NCBI RefSeq assembly: GCF_028640845.1
Contig: NC_080540.1
Location: 97,687,561-97,751,560, forward strand
Direction: 5' to 3'
Length of the DNA: 64,000 nt
DNA from: Ahaetulla prasina
Taxonomy: Eukaryota > Chordata > Lepidosauria > Squamata > Colubridae
The translations under genes and the position numbers were made by a program. Numbering within the stretch: the first letter of the stretch is position 1; each line of letters opens with the position of its first letter. The notes under the pieces were generated by a model. The model saw only the letters and a program-made list of their open reading frames with translations. It searched no databases and was not told where the DNA came from. Shown here piece by piece: positions 14,629-29,299 of this stretch.

Positions 14629-14682
14629 AAACTCTGTAGATATGGTGGCTTCTAACATAAGTGATATCTCCCCTATAAACAA
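13639..14682 (-). pseudogene. L2 ORF2 fragment: C-terminal half of reverse transcriptase
   Basis: This 347-codon open frame has its first about 18 codons (14629-14682) in host intron; the rest is L2 ORF2. It contains LTCGVRQASILSPPLFNIYM (the usual VPQGS is changed to VRQAS), the catalytic YADDTQLYFS, and NRLKINPSKTEWLWMP. The thumb and C-terminal region follows with ALVTSRLDYCNALYMGLPL and the end ELKTHLFICAGLD. LINE reverse transcriptase works in target-primed insertion. With the N-terminal endonuclease and half the RT missing, this fragment cannot be active. Confidence 0.88.
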
Positions 14683-15412
14683 AATTTCCTTGATTTAGCG
14701 TTGAGGAAATAAATACACATCTTAGTTTTAATAACTAAAACTTAATCTATATACTAGAGGGATTTGCAAATTTTGTGATACTGTAATGGATTTATAAGGG
14801 GAACAAGCACAAAATGAATTTTTTAACAGTGTCCCTTCTTGCCTGTGCAAGAGATATCAAGGGATCTTTTAAAAAAAATATTGTGACAACCTTCCCCAAT
14901 TTGCTCTAAGGTGGGATCCCTCTGGAGGGCCAAATTATCAGGTATCAAGCCACAGGCTGAGAAACATGAGCCTAATTTGAGCCTCACTTAATTGTGAAAC
15001 ATGAGCCTAATTGAATTATGAAAAGGGAGAACAAGTTATACAAATGTGTCTGAATAAAAAAGTACAAAGATGAGTTTGGTGCTTGTTTGTTGATATGGTA
15101 CATTGCATTTGGCTATAGAAAATGCAATTTTGAATGCAGAACAACAGAACCAATCTGAAAGTTAATGTTCATGCTGGAGAGGGATGCTTTGAGTTTTGGG
15201 GGGCAAGGTGAGTTAAACATCTAAATAATAAATAAAATAAAATTCAAAGTATTGCATACTAAAGAGCACAAGGCTGTTTCTAGTACAAGTAAAAAAATGT
15301 CTGTACTTAAGTGCATAAGTTTACTTAATGTCTTCAGATTTGGGAAGGGAGGTTCCCTCTTTGTGAATACATTCGACAGAGATTCAAACTCTATTCTTCT
15401 TTTTTATTTCAG

Positions 15413-15562
15413 GCAGATATCTGTCCTACTCTTGAAGGTGAAGTTGTTCAGTCTTGCCTCTGGGCTTCTGCTGTCAATGTTAGAGACAAATATATTTATG
15501 TTACTCAGCCTAAGTGGAATAGAATAATGATCCTTGATATTCAGACACAGAAAATCATTCAG
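15413..15562 (+). CDS. FSTL4: FSTL4 exon: propeller-like region, ADICPTLEG...IIQ
   Basis: This is a 150-bp phase 0-0 exon of 50 codons. It encodes ADICPTLEGEVVQSCLWASA, then VNVRDKYIYVTQPKWNR and IMILDIQTQKIIQ. The ASAVNV-DKYIYV-QP block and the IDIQ-QK end are hallmarks of the FSTL4/5 C-terminal region. Two Cys (in DIC and QSC) are likely disulfide partners in the secreted protein (inference). The acceptor is 'tttttatttcag' and the donor is gtaatc at 15563. Confidence 0.93.
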
Positions 15563-16888
<1,326 letters not shown>

Positions 16889-17393
16889 TGAGTTTAATGG
16901 CTCAATGTGTATTTATTGTTTTCTATAAACAGGATTTTAAAAATAGAAATATAATTGTTCATTTGCATACATATTTTGCACCCTCCTCTGCTCCTCTGTT
17001 TAGAATAGTTTAGAACTGACAGCCAGAAGTATGCTTGTTGAAAGGTACTGACAATTTCAGTGTCACTTGGTAAAGATTTTCCAACATCGTTGAGCAGTTT
17101 TTGATCTCCAAGAATTATCACTTAATGTGATAACAAGAGAAGATGCTTTCTGTTGATTTGCCCTCTTCTGCAGCCTCTTGCTTCAACCTCCTTAGTTTTG
17201 GAGGAGATCATCCCACGGAATAGATTCTGGATATCGGGGCAAGGAGATGATGAAGAAAAGAACTAGCAACTTCTTTCCTTCTCTTGTTTGCAAGATCTCC
17301 ACTAGGTCAAAAGCTTTTCTTCAAGCTTAATGGGATCATAGAAGTCCACCACCCATTCTTCTTATCGTCTTTTAAGCAGACATCACTTTTAAT

Positions 17394-17690
17394 TACCGTA
17401 CTTTTTGGAGTATAAGACACACTTTTCCCCCCTAAAAGAGGGTGGAAATGTTGGTGCATCTTATACACCGAATATAACCATTTTTGGCCTCCCAAAACCC
17501 CACCCCACACATCCCGTTTTCACCAAAAACAGGCCCATTTTTCAGAAAAATGGGATGCGCAGAGGGTTTGGGAAGCCTGCAGAGTGCTCCTGGAAGCCAG
17601 GAAGGGCAAAAACGTTTTTTTCTTATTTACCTCTTTGAAATCTTGGTGTGTCTTTTACTCGAGTGCGTCTTATAGTCTGAAAAATACGAT
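17394..17690. mobile_element. MITE with 'taccgtactttttgg' inverted ends
   Basis: The left end (taccgtactttttggagtat) is matched in inverted form by the right end (agtctgaaaaatacgata), with 'ataagac' words next to both. The interior is GC-richer and carries 'tcttatac' and 'gcgtcttatag' repeats of the same theme. It belongs to a family related in style, but not identical, to 8047-8358. No transposase is present, so it is non-autonomous. Confidence 0.6.
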
Positions 17691-18604
17691 ATTTACCTTT
17701 ACCTTACCCTAAATGCTAGTTCTCTCCTTTTATTTCTTTTATTTTGCATTATTTTCTTTCTCTTATTTCTTTTCATTTTCTCCATTCAGAAAATCTATCA
17801 TCCTTCTCTTAGTGTGCCACAATCTAGTTGTGGATTGCAAGCCACCACAAAAGACATCAAATTTAAAGAATTCAGGGTTATGAAGTTGATTCTCCCTTCC
17901 AAAAAAAATTGTTGGGTCTCATGGAGAAGCTTGAATACTTGAACCAAATTGTTTTTCCTTTGCTACACAGAACATGCTTTGTATGAATGCTCTTATCTTT
18001 GCCAGTTTCCTAGGTATTGTAATTTAGATTATTGAAATAAACAAAAAAAAAAGAATTTTAGAAAGACAAATATTCTGTAAGTGTAGGTTACCTTCCAGCA
18101 CTGTGGAGACAAAAAGAAAGATGTCCGTACACAATTCTAGCATTAGCCCTACTCACAGCCTTCCAATTATGCTCATAGAAACCTATGGACGTGCTGCTAA
18201 CTAATTATACCTTCAATATCATTCTCTGTCTACCCATTGTAATAGTGACCAAGCCATCTCTATATACACAAAATGGCACAAAAATTAAAACACTGTGGGT
18301 CCACTGTACAAGCTCCTAATTGTCTGAACTGTAACACTTAGCAGATTATTTCACACAAATTGTAGAATTCCTGGGAGTCTGTTATGTACACTGCATTACC
18401 CTAATTTTACTTATATTATATTAGGAAGGAAGGGTAAAATATAGTGTATTTTCCTGATTATGTTAAATCCCTTCATTAAGAAATATAATATTTTAAGCAG
18501 TATAATGGGGAAAACTCTAAATATACCAAAAAAATATTTGAAGCAATTTTTTTAAGACTCTAGCAGTTTTGGTTGTGTAGATGTTTTAGTTTTACATTCT
18601 AAAG

Positions 18605-18747
18605 CAGGGATGTCCAAACTTGGTCCCTTGAAGAGTGGTGGACTTCAACTCCCAGAATTCCCCAGCCAGCAACTTGCTCATATTTGCTGGGGAATTCTGG
18701 GAGTTGAAGTCCAACACTCTTCAAGGGGCCAAGTTTGGATACCCCTG
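18605..18747. mobile_element. Palindromic hAT-like MITE
   Basis: The element is almost one long hairpin. The left arm reads 'gtccaaacttggtcccttga' and continues to 'cttcaactcccagaattcc'. The right arm returns 'ggaattctgggagttgaag' and 'aaggggccaagtttgg'. Ends are CAGGG...CCCTG. Flanking 8-mers ttctaaag (18597-18604) and tcctaaag (18748-18755) look like the 8-bp duplication of hAT elements. The same hairpin family recurs at 22411-22523, near 27560 and at 56585-56682. Confidence 0.75.
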
Positions 18748-18755
18748 TCCTAAAG

Positions 18756-18930
18756 CATTGGTCCTAACTTTTTGGCACCATGGAACCTGTTTTGTGGAAG
18801 TCAATTTTTATACAGACCAGAGGAGGTGGTTTTGGCTTTGCTCACTTGTCCACTGCACACCTCTAGCTGTGTATACCAGTTCCTAACTGTCAACAGACCA
18901 GTACTGTGGCCCTGGGATTAGAAACTCCTG
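18756..18930. mobile_element. hAT-like MITE abutting the palindromic one
   Basis: The element starts 'cattggtcctaactttttgg' and ends 'gattagaaactcctg', which matches the terminal inverted pattern of hAT elements with CAGNGGTTCTCAA-like ends. Flanks are tcctaaag (18748-18755) and ctctaaag (18931-18938). The left flank is shared with the neighbouring element. No transposase is present. Confidence 0.65.
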
Positions 18931-19255
18931 CTCTAAAGCATTCCTGCTCAACAACAGTTTTCTAATGAGTTTACTGATGAATAGCTATGTTGAATCAAAA
19001 GCACCTTCCTACAAAAAAAATCTCAGAATGTAAACACTTTCTTTAAGATTTCACCTTTATATTTGGCTGATTTTACTGGGGAAAAGGAGAGTTTCCCCCA
19101 AAATAAAGAAATTCATGTTTAAAGATTAGACTTAAAAAAAATAGAATAGTAAAAAAAATCATTTTCTCATTTCCACACCTCATCTCCTAATAGCTATAAT
19201 ACATATACTTTTATAGAAATGATTAGATACTATAACTTTGCTGTGGACATTCAAC

Positions 19256-19665
19256 TAGGGGTGGGATGCTGGGGGTTCGCAGGGGTTCAGGAGAACCTTC
19301 AGCTAAGATTCTATGCAGTTTGGAGAACACCCAAATCCCTTTCCTGGCTGACCCTGCCCACCCCACCCCGCCCCTCCCAGGAGTCCCCACACAGCCCGTT
19401 TTGGATTCAGGTAAGTGCAGGGCAGACGCGGAGCCTCATGGATGGCAAAAAATGGTCCTACCAGAAGTAGGGCCTCCAGAGCCTGAGGAGGCCATTTTCG
19501 CCCTCCTGGAGGCTTGAGAAAAACCTCTGGAGCCCAGGGAGGGGGAAAACGCCTCCCCCCCACCGTGGTGCAGGAGGCTTACTAGGCGATGCCCACCATG
19601 GCCAGGCCCACCCAGCAACCGAGCAGAGAACCCCTTGCTAAAATTTTTGAAGCCTACCCCTGCAT
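19256..19665. mobile_element. GC-rich dispersed repeat with inverted ends (family D)
   Basis: The left end 'aggggtgggatgctggggg' and the right end, which in reverse complement reads 'caggggtaggcttcaaaaat', suggest short inverted ends. The block is much richer in G+C than the surrounding intron. Related elements lie at 40683-40856, 48968-49083, 50243-50660 and 52101-52528. Overlapping open frames on both strands here are composition artefacts. Confidence 0.5.
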
Positions 19666-20056
19666 TCAACACAATGAATTGGCCTTGTGTATTTACATTA
19701 GATTAAATAAAGATGAATATAACATCCATGTTCATTGTAGCTAGTGTGAAAAAATTATTGCAGGATTTGATGTGGGAGAGTTTCAAGTCTTGCATGACTG
19801 CACTGTATAGCAATATAAACAGCTTGAATGTAAATTGAAATTATTCTCTGATCTTACAAACCTATACAGAGATAACATTTCATCAACATACTTATTTTTA
19901 GGAACTGATTTAACCATCATTGTGGCTTATGGAATACTATTATGCAAATGACCACAATCTTGTTGGTCTCGTATGCATTTTAGGTTTTCTGGATATTTAT
20001 TTCAGTACTTCCTTTCTTGCTCCTATCAATGGCCAATGTTTGTTTATTCATGGTAG

Positions 20057-20167
<111 letters not shown>

Positions 20168-20644
20168 TAAGAGTTCTCTAACGGTTGTACCTTCAGGCTA
20201 ACAATTCTTCTGAATCACAGATAATACTGGTTTGATTTTGTACTCTTGCCCTCCCCCAAAAAACCCTCATGAAGAAGACATAACATCTTCTGTAAAGCCC
20301 CTTGTGAGTGTAGAAACAGGATATGATATCAGACAGACAGAATGGACCCCAAGAAGCAATGGAGCTGCCATGACTAGCCTGATAGGATTACCCACTAGTT
20401 CACCTATTCTCAAGATTGTCACTGAGTTTTAATTTAATTTAATAAAAATTTCAACCAATGATTTATATTTTAAGTTTTGGTCTAACAAATGGATTTCAGC
20501 TTTTGCAGTCTGACGCACATTGAGTATGTTTTCTGGAAGAAAATTAATAATGCAGGTAAGTTGGAATACCTCCCCTTCGTGTTAGAACATGATTCGAGGA
20601 ATTCTCATATATGTCTTTCTACTCTTGGCTAAGAGCCATTGCAA

Positions 20645-20870
20645 ATGTACCATCTAGCCATGGCCCACTACCAAGCCTTGAGCTGTTTGGAACCAGGCTG
20701 AAGAAGTGGTGGGCCAGCGCAGATGTGTGCATCCACACTTGCATGAGCAGCAGGCAAGCATGTGCATGGGTGCTCCATTTACACAAACAGCAGGTCTGCA
20801 TGCCTGCTGCTCGCATAGAACCATCCCTGCTGGTCTGCAAAGCCAAAAAGGTTGGATAATACTGATCTAG
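20645..20870. mobile_element. Probable hAT-like non-autonomous repeat
   Basis: The left part ('ctagccatggcccactacc') and the right part ('aaaaaggttggataatactg') resemble the ends of the 'aaggttggggaccactg' type of hAT-derived repeats. The interior is rich in CA/TG-type 'gcatg' words. I cannot define the target duplication, so the call rests on end similarity only. Confidence 0.4.
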
Positions 20871-20944
20871 TCATAAAACAATATCTTCAATATTCATGAA
20901 ACCAGTTGATTGTAAAATATCCCGAACCATTTCCAGTGAGTTGC

Positions 20945-21036
20945 CAAAAGTTTGATTTTGGTTAAAGCTTTTGGGGTTATGAGAAGAGACCACAGAGTCG
21001 GGTAATGCATTCTAAGCACAGACAATTCTAAATTCT
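20945..21036 (-). mobile_element. LINE family C, small ORF2 fragment
   Basis: 'Aaagcttttggggtt', 'gagaccacagagtcggg' and 'gcattctaagcac' are in the same order as in the minus-strand LINE at 55.9-56.0 kb and, in reverse complement, the + strand LINE at 61.1-61.2 kb. It is a fragment of under 100 bp covering the last ORF2 codons. Confidence 0.7.
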
Positions 21037-21274
21037 AAATGGTATATATTTGCTTTAAATAGCAATATACATTTACACAGCCAATGGTGACATACAAATT
21101 ATTACCATTCATGCATGTATACATATGTATACTAATATTCCAATTCCAGATGTTTATTTTAATTGTAATTAGCATATGACATCTAGAGAGGTCATGCAAT
21201 CACTGATATACAAATTCAGATTAAATAAAGCATCAGCAAATATATACAAAATATACTGTATGTACGTAATACAG

Positions 21275-21308
21275 AGAGGGAGAGAGAGAGATACAGTATA
21301 TATATATA
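21275..21308. repeat. GA and TA microsatellite
   Basis: A (GA)n run is followed directly by a (TA)n run. It is a compound simple repeat. Confidence 0.9.
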
Positions 21309-21417
21309 ACAAAATATGTGGACAATACAATAAAATAAAATATTAAACTAAGATAAAACCATAATAAAATCACAATAATATGGATCCATAGAATTGCAAT
21401 GGGATTCCAGGTGTAAT

Positions 21418-21580
21418 CTAGGTGCAGTGGGGTTTTGCAGTTATTAAATCTTTGGATTAAAGCTCAGGAAACCCAGGTTTAAGTCAGGCAAATTGGCTAG
21501 ATAACTTTGACCTGCCCTCCCCCACATACAAATCATATCACAGGATTGCTATAGTGGGGATAACCTGAAATGGAATCCCT
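21418..21580 (+). mobile_element. Degraded tRNA-derived SINE
   Basis: A tRNA-like head is still visible: 'ggtgcagtggggttttgcag' with 'ctttggattaaagctcagga', then a B-box-like 'caggtttaagtc'. The downstream body includes 'cacaggattgctatagtg', as in common amniote SINE bodies. It is heavily mutated, so it is an old insertion. Confidence 0.5.
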
Positions 21581-22410
21581 AAGTCAATTACCCTGAGGTC
21601 TTGGAGGAAAGGAGTAATATAAGTGTAATAAATAGAGTTTGATCATGATCAGACTTGTGATCTGACCATAACAAAGGTAGCTCTCCCTTCTTGCCACTGC
21701 TCTGATGAGAAAATCATGTCTGGTATGTTTCAAGTCAGACCATGAATGACTTGGAATAGGTCCATCGCTACCATGGTGGTCATGAACTCCCAAGCTGCTT
21801 CCGAGGCTAGTGCCAGGGAGAGCAAATGGAAGTCCTCCAGGATTATAAACCTGGAGAATTCCACAGCCAACCCTGAGATGGCATCCAGCAGCTCAGGCAG
21901 GGAGATTACCATGGGATGCTGTTACAGTAGCATCAATCCCAAATGATCTTGCGAGCCTATCTTCAATTTTGCAATTTAGATTTCAAGTCAGAAGTTTACA
22001 CACATTTGCATGTCAACTCAAACAATGATTTAGCATAAGGTCCAAAAATGGAGTGAGCTACAGTCAGCTAAAACAGGTGGTGGAGCTTGGAAGAATCCCT
22101 GTACTATATCTTATTATCGCATATGGAATGACAAAAGTATTGATGTCAATATAAAAATGATTTTTGAAGCTGCCTCCTTGAGGAAATTATAATTAGTAAT
22201 GTTCAAACTCTGGGTTTCAACAACAACAATAAAATCTAGCCACCAAGAGGAAAAAAAATGGAGGGAATGTACAGTAAATGCTTGAGTGCTTATTTAAAAA
22301 CAGCAGGTGTATCATTGATCTGTCTCACTCACCTGTCAATGTAACCTTGGGTATGTCTCCTAAGAAATCTCCATGAGCGTATAAATCCAACTACCAGATG
22401 TCTGTTTAGA

Positions 22411-22523
22411 CCTGTGTTTCTCAAACTTGGCAGCTTTTAGGCATCTAAACTTCAACTCCCAGAATTCCCCAACCAGCCATGGAGAAGGTAGTTGAAGTCT
22501 GTATGTCTTAAAGTTACCACTGG
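22411..22523. mobile_element. Palindromic hAT-like MITE, decayed copy
   Basis: It has the left end 'ctgtgtttctcaaacttgg', the shared core 'cttcaactcccagaattccc', a partial return arm 'gtagttgaagtct' and 'taaagttaccactgg'. It is of the same family as 18605-18747, with one arm shortened. Confidence 0.6.
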
Positions 22524-24337
22524 TTTATACTGAAGCCTTACATTTATTGTAAGCATAGAAGAGCTTTAAACAAAGTAATTTTTTTTAAATGCACTTCAAT
22601 GCATCCTGATACAAAGGAACAGCAGGCATAATCTTATTACTCTTTAGTCACGCACCATTTTCATTTTCTGCACTAGATTTCTTTTTTAATTTGTAATTGA
22701 AGCAAGACAAACTAAATCCCAGGGTTATTTGCAGGATCAGAGAATATAAAACTTTTTTTCTTAAGGAATGAATTTTTATTCATTGTGCAGCTTTCAACTC
22801 TATTTTTTTCTGTTTTATGCATGCACACAAACACATAATTAAGCATTATCCACCACAATCCCAAAACTTTGTGGTTTACAGTAATGATTACTATTTGGAG
22901 AAAGAATGAATTTCTACATACTAGAACTGTCAGAAATATGGTTTTCAATCAAAGGAATTGGAATATTAGGACTATGGTTATCTGGGAAAAAGCACAAACT
23001 GTATAGATTGGGATTGAGAAATTACAAAAATCCATTCCAAATTAATGCTGCTATATATTGGGCCTTTGTGGTCATCCAGATTTGATAGTCCAAATATCAT
23101 AATGTTGTTATTTTGATCTCTCCAGGTGGAGGGACCATCCATGTAGAACATTTTCTATTAATTCTTTTGAATTCAAGTCACAATGGGAGATACTGTCTTT
23201 TCAGTTCAGGACAGATTTCACCACTTAGTGTTTCTTCAACTCTTCTAGCACTCTTCCACCTCATTCTGTTTAATAAGCATTTTCTGCAAAGGAAGGAAGG
23301 GGTTTAAAGGGTATCAGGAGATACTGTCATCTGCCCCCCCAAAAAATCTACCATATGTGTCCCCAGCTAGTTCTTCTATATAGACATTTATATTTTGCAA
23401 TGGATGTAGATTTAGTAAACTCTTTGATTCCAAATGTCTATGCTACCAATGGCTAAGAGCAACTCAATGAGAACAAGGAAAAAAGACTTATATATCTTGT
23501 AAAAAATAGTTTTCTGTATCACTTATTGAGGTCAGGTTTATGTTAGTCTGATATATTTAAAAATCTTTATGCAATGTAAACACACATTAAGACACTGAAA
23601 AGCAATAACCAGAAGAACAATGTTATTTATTTATTTTATTTTTTTTGCAGCAAGAGGCTTAAAGCTAATGCTAGAAGCAATGATCTTCTGCTATTACCCA
23701 AAAATGTCCTCTGGTGTTTCACCATTTCAATCTCTTGAAATCTTGAAAGCACAGAATCCATTTATTCCATGGTACAAAACTTGACAGTGTGTTGTTTCAC
23801 CTTTAATGTTTTTTCCCTGAATATCTCTGTGTGTCCAACTAAATATATTCTATTGCAGCTCAGAAATAAGCTTTATGTGGCATTAAACAAGGTAAAATTT
23901 CTTTGCCTCATCCCTTGCCTTGATCAAAATATAGTGTTACATTTGATCTAAGTAAGGTTGTGTAAGATGAGGCTCCAAAATTGGTGGTTGCTTAAAGCTT
24001 CTTCAGAGTTTTCATCAAACTGTAATTTTCACTGCGACAGATGAGAAGTTATTAAAGATGTGGCAGTGGTCATACTAAATATTTGAAATTAATTTATTGT
24101 TCATGGTATCTAATTTCTGTGCTCACTTCACTCGCTGTTTATGATGTTCAGTCCAAATTTTTGGAAGGTGGGCCATAGTATCTCATACTTGAGACTGAAG
24201 TTTGGCATTTCACCTGAAAACGGTGTGCTCTTGCTCTTGCTATAAAGGTGCCTTAAATAAATGTTGGTTTTGAGCGCTTGGGCACCTAAACTTGCTCACT
24301 CATTAATAGAACCATGTATCTTAAAGTGCATAGTTAG

Positions 24338-25069
<732 letters not shown>

Positions 25070-25989
25070 AAAATATACGAAAGGAAAAAGAAACCAGAAC
25101 TTTCAGGAAATAAAAGGACTGATTGAACATTTAACTGCAGCAAAAAAATATATATGCAGTAGCATTGTATATTTTTACACTGAGGGGGGGAAACTGGTAT
25201 ACATTTCACAGTAGAAGACTGGCCTATTGCAAAAAGGGTACGATCTGCTAATTGGAATTGGTTGTACTAAGAATTTATGTTAAGTCCGATTTAATGACTT
25301 AATGTATGACATATACCCTGGGAAAGGAATGATTCACCTGAGATGCTATAAGTAACATCCTATGGAGCCTCACTTTTGACTTGAAAGGCTGATCAATCTT
25401 TCTAGGTAATCGGTTTTCATTCCAACATAACATTTTGTATACAACATTGTGCCATGTGGCATGAGATCAACCCTGTCACTTAGATATTTTATTTTTACAA
25501 GGATGGAAGAGCTGGAGGAATTTAAGCTTTCTAGAGCCATTCATGTCAAAGATTTCTGGAATCATTCTGTATAGCAGATAATATCAAGGCAAAAGGTTTG
25601 CATATGTTAAAAGGCAATATTTCCACTCATCTGAAAACAGACTGAGGCAGTAAGGTGAAAAACTGGACATTATTGTTTCAACTTCTGCTACTCCTACATA
25701 TTTTAGGGGTGGTAGCCTTTCCCCTGTCCCTCTCTTATCATGAGAGTATTGTACTAAAGACACTGCAGTTAACACTAAAGGCAACACTTAAGAAGTGACA
25801 AATCAAGGATAGAGAGGGAAGTATGAAATTGATTCAGAAAAAAAAATGGAAAGAAAGAAATACTGGATTTAGTCCAGCTGTAATCATGCTTGGAACAGAC
25901 CAACCGAAATTGTTAGGAGTAGGATTTCCATTGTAAGCCATGGTTTTCTCTTTAGATAATACAGTTCCTTCAAAGGCTAAAATTTATAT

Positions 25990-26030
<41 letters not shown>

Positions 26031-26162
26031 CACATACACATGTATAACCAAATGATATTGTATTAGATCTTTCTCTCAGACCTAACCCAAGCACGTGTAT
26101 CTGATGTAGCTGGAGTTGCAGAACCTCCCAATCTAGAAAACTTTGTTTAAGGTGTCAATAAA
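25070..26162 (+). other. FSTL4: Probable FSTL4 3' UTR (end uncertain)
   Basis: The sequence after the stop carries an AATAAA at 25109-25114, only 40 bases past the stop, and another at 26157-26162, with further ones downstream (for example 26601-26606). I cannot tell which is used. It includes a (CA)n microsatellite at 25991-26028. No transposable element is obvious in this stretch, which fits a UTR. Confidence 0.35.
25991..26028. repeat. (CA)n microsatellite
   Basis: This is an almost pure (CA)n dinucleotide run of about 19 units, likely length-polymorphic. Confidence 0.95.
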
Positions 26163-29100
26163 TGAACAAATATGCAAATACCTTCTATGTAATCCACAAA
26201 GAGATATATTAGTTTATTTTTTGAACAGCATCAGCCATACAAAGTGTACAAAAATAAGCTGCTATTTTAGCATTAGAGAAAAGAAGCAGTACTGTTTCCA
26301 GTGCAGAAACATTTTTCAGAAAGCATTTATTCCCCTTCATTTAAAATTTACCATTAGTCAAAGAAATTGGGGCCCTTCGTAGAAACAATAGATACATCTT
26401 TAAAAGCACTCTTTTTAATAGCATATTTTTGTGCAGAAAACTTTTAGCTTTTATATAAATCAGACATATCTGTCATCTAGGATCTTAGGAAGAAAAGCCT
26501 TTAAAAAAATCTATCTATTCCATTTTGCTGTTCTTCATATTCTTCTTTCGTTCATAATGTCCTCATTTATAGTCAATTAGCTTTTAGTTATGAAACACAG
26601 AATAAAGTAATACTCAATTTAATGAACCAAAAGGGGAAGGGGATGCCTGTTAAAGTAAAGCACCCATTAAATCAGAATGAGATTTTATATCTGCAGATTT
26701 TACACATCTATACATGCATAAAATGGGAATAGGGATTTACACATGCATAATTGATACATTGTACGCATGGATAAAATGGTGCATGGGATTGTTATGCATG
26801 TGTAAATGGCAAATGTGCTTTTATGCATGCACATAACCATACAGTATATCGACAGATTTTGTTTATTGCATCTGAAGTCCATTAAAGCAAAATTTTACTG
26901 CAATTTAGCAGAAATTAATCTATACCAATGATGCGATGACACTAAGGCTTGTGGATTGATTCAACATAGAATACTAATACACTTGCCCATTTAAAAAGAT
27001 GTAACATAAATGCATCTTGTTAAAAATGGAAACTCTAAATAATTACATTTGGAATACAGATACATGCACAAATACAAAGTCCCAGTGTACCTTAAATCAG
27101 GAGAATTCAGATCCCTTTAGATGATGCTTTTATTCTTGATGCATTTTAAAATACAACTTCAATTGGGTTTAACATATTTTCCATAAGTTTGGTGAGTTTT
27201 CCATAATGTTGGTGAGTTTCCGCCCACCCCACCTCCAAAGGGATTTTGTTGACTGGGTTTAATATTTATTCAATATATATGGTAATAACTAGAAAAGTAC
27301 CCTCTTTAATCATTTTTGCAAGAAATGAAACCACTGTGTTTTATAAGCACAACATTATTTCTGCCAAGCAGACAGTAACCATCTTTAATTTGATTGATGA
27401 TTATGTGCAAAGGGCTTTAAAGTGTATATCTATGCGTGCTAAGATATTCTGTTCCAAAGGGAATCCCTGCTTGTATGGGCTGAATATGCAGAACATAGTA
27501 CCATGGATGCCCCATAATCCTTCACCTGTCCTATGGCAGTCTTATCCACCCTTGCTGGCTGTTGATCTCTGGGAGTTGAAGTCCACGCATTGGGGGAGTG
27601 AGGAGACAGACTGGGCAATATTGATAAAGACAGGTATTTGAACTTCTAAGTGGTTTGACGTACTTAGTATCAAGAACCCAAATCCACTTTTTCAACTGGA
27701 TGGAATAAGATAAATATTTCTCTATTACATATTAACCTTTCCTGAGAGACACATATCTCTGCCCATCTACTGCTGGATATCTCAGGTAGACTGAATCCAT
27801 ATTATAAATGTAAGCCACTTCATTCTATTAAAATGCTTTGAGAACCGTCATCGTATTTGAGGATCTACAAATTGTTGACTAGGAATACTTAGTGTATCCT
27901 TCCCTCTACTCATCACTATTCCATTTTCATTATTCACTCATGGGAGCTACTAAAGGTGGAAACCAACCAAATTCTGAACTATTGATACAACTTAAAAACA
28001 AATTATTCAATTTTTGACAGAAACAGGAGAAGAATGAGATCTTCTAAATTGATGAACGACAGAATTCTTGCATTCCATTGCTTAACTTTCTAGAAATAAA
28101 TGTAGGATATGAGAGTTATTACAAAAAAGTAAAGTAGTAGGGGCTGTGCCCTCTCTTGTCCCAATGTGATCAGTGGTAAAATATACTTTTTCCCCCTAAA
28201 GCCATTATTTTTTTCCTATGAGCTATAGGAAGTAGAATTCAGATATTAAATATTGGATGTATGCTCCATTTGGAAATATTGTAAAGTAAAGCTGCATCCG
28301 ATTTATTGTCAAGGTGATTTATTGAGTGCTGCTTTATTATTCCATTTTTATTAGTTTTGAATAAGTTGAGTTGCCCATCAATTAAAACTTTTGTGACATA
28401 GATGCAGGAAAAAATGTTGATTTCCTTTTTTTTAAAAAAAATCCTTGTAAATATCTGTTGCGGTAAATATTCTTGAAATTCAGATATGAAGGGTGTGTAA
28501 TAAGCTTCACTGCTTTCTGTTTACTTTTAATACACTGGACTAAAGTGAATTCAAATGTTAATTTTCCAAAGATGCCTCTGTGATTTTCTTCTTTCGCCCT
28601 CAAGTTCTATTGATGTGTTTTCTAAATATCCAAATGACCTCATCCTACTTAGAAAATGATAATTAATTTAGGTGCATCACATACCTTGTGAACAGTTCCA
28701 ATGATGTTTGATCTAACTGAAAAGTGTGCACATTTCATAATCATAATTCTGAGATCACAATTTCTCTGTACCACAAAAGGTGAACATTGAGTTTGTTTCC
28801 TTATGACTCTTGTTTCTCAAGCTTATTAAATCTCATTTGGTTGCATTTCCTGATTTATTTCTTTTGTCTGCCCACACATGACATCTGTATACCACTACCT
28901 ATTCTTTCTCAGCCAAGAAATTAATAGTCACTGTCATTAAGGGGAAATAATTTAAATTGAAATAGCATGTAATTAGCTACCCTAACATGCTTATATATCA
29001 TTAAAACTTATGTTGGATGGACAATGATTTCAATGAAGAAAGCAACTGATTTAAGATTAGGATCAAATTCCCGGTATCTAATGTAATGTTTTTTCACTAC

Positions 29101-29291
29101 TTAAATAAAGGACCGTATGAAAGAGATGCCTTTATCTACCTTCCTAGTAATAGTTTCTTTTTCTTTTTAAAAAGGAAATTGCTGAAACAGTTTTGCTAGT
29201 ATTAATCTAAAAATTAATCTGTATCTCACTTCATGCCACTCAGAATTAAACAGGCTGCTTTGACATTTTGGTAGAGAAGACAAGAATTAAG
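26163..29291. other. Intergenic, mostly unrecognised
   Basis: This AT-rich sequence lies downstream of FSTL4. It holds the hairpin at 26711-26834 and a remnant of the palindromic hAT-like family near 27560-27590 ('ctctgggagttgaagtcca'). I see no exon, RNA gene or intact mobile element in the rest. The 131-codon frame at 27246 shows no family features. Confidence 0.6.
26711..26834. repeat. Inverted repeat (about 42-bp arms) rich in ATGCAT words
   Basis: The perfect 16-mer atttacacatgcataa (26735-26750) returns in reverse complement at 26792-26807. An outer block catgcataaaa (26713-26723) returns near 26820-26829. The loop is about 41 bp. The arms carry repeated TGCATA/ATGCAT words. It could be a small MITE or a transcribed hairpin if the 3' UTR extends this far. 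Confidence 0.7.
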
Positions 29292-29299
29292 CTCTAGTC

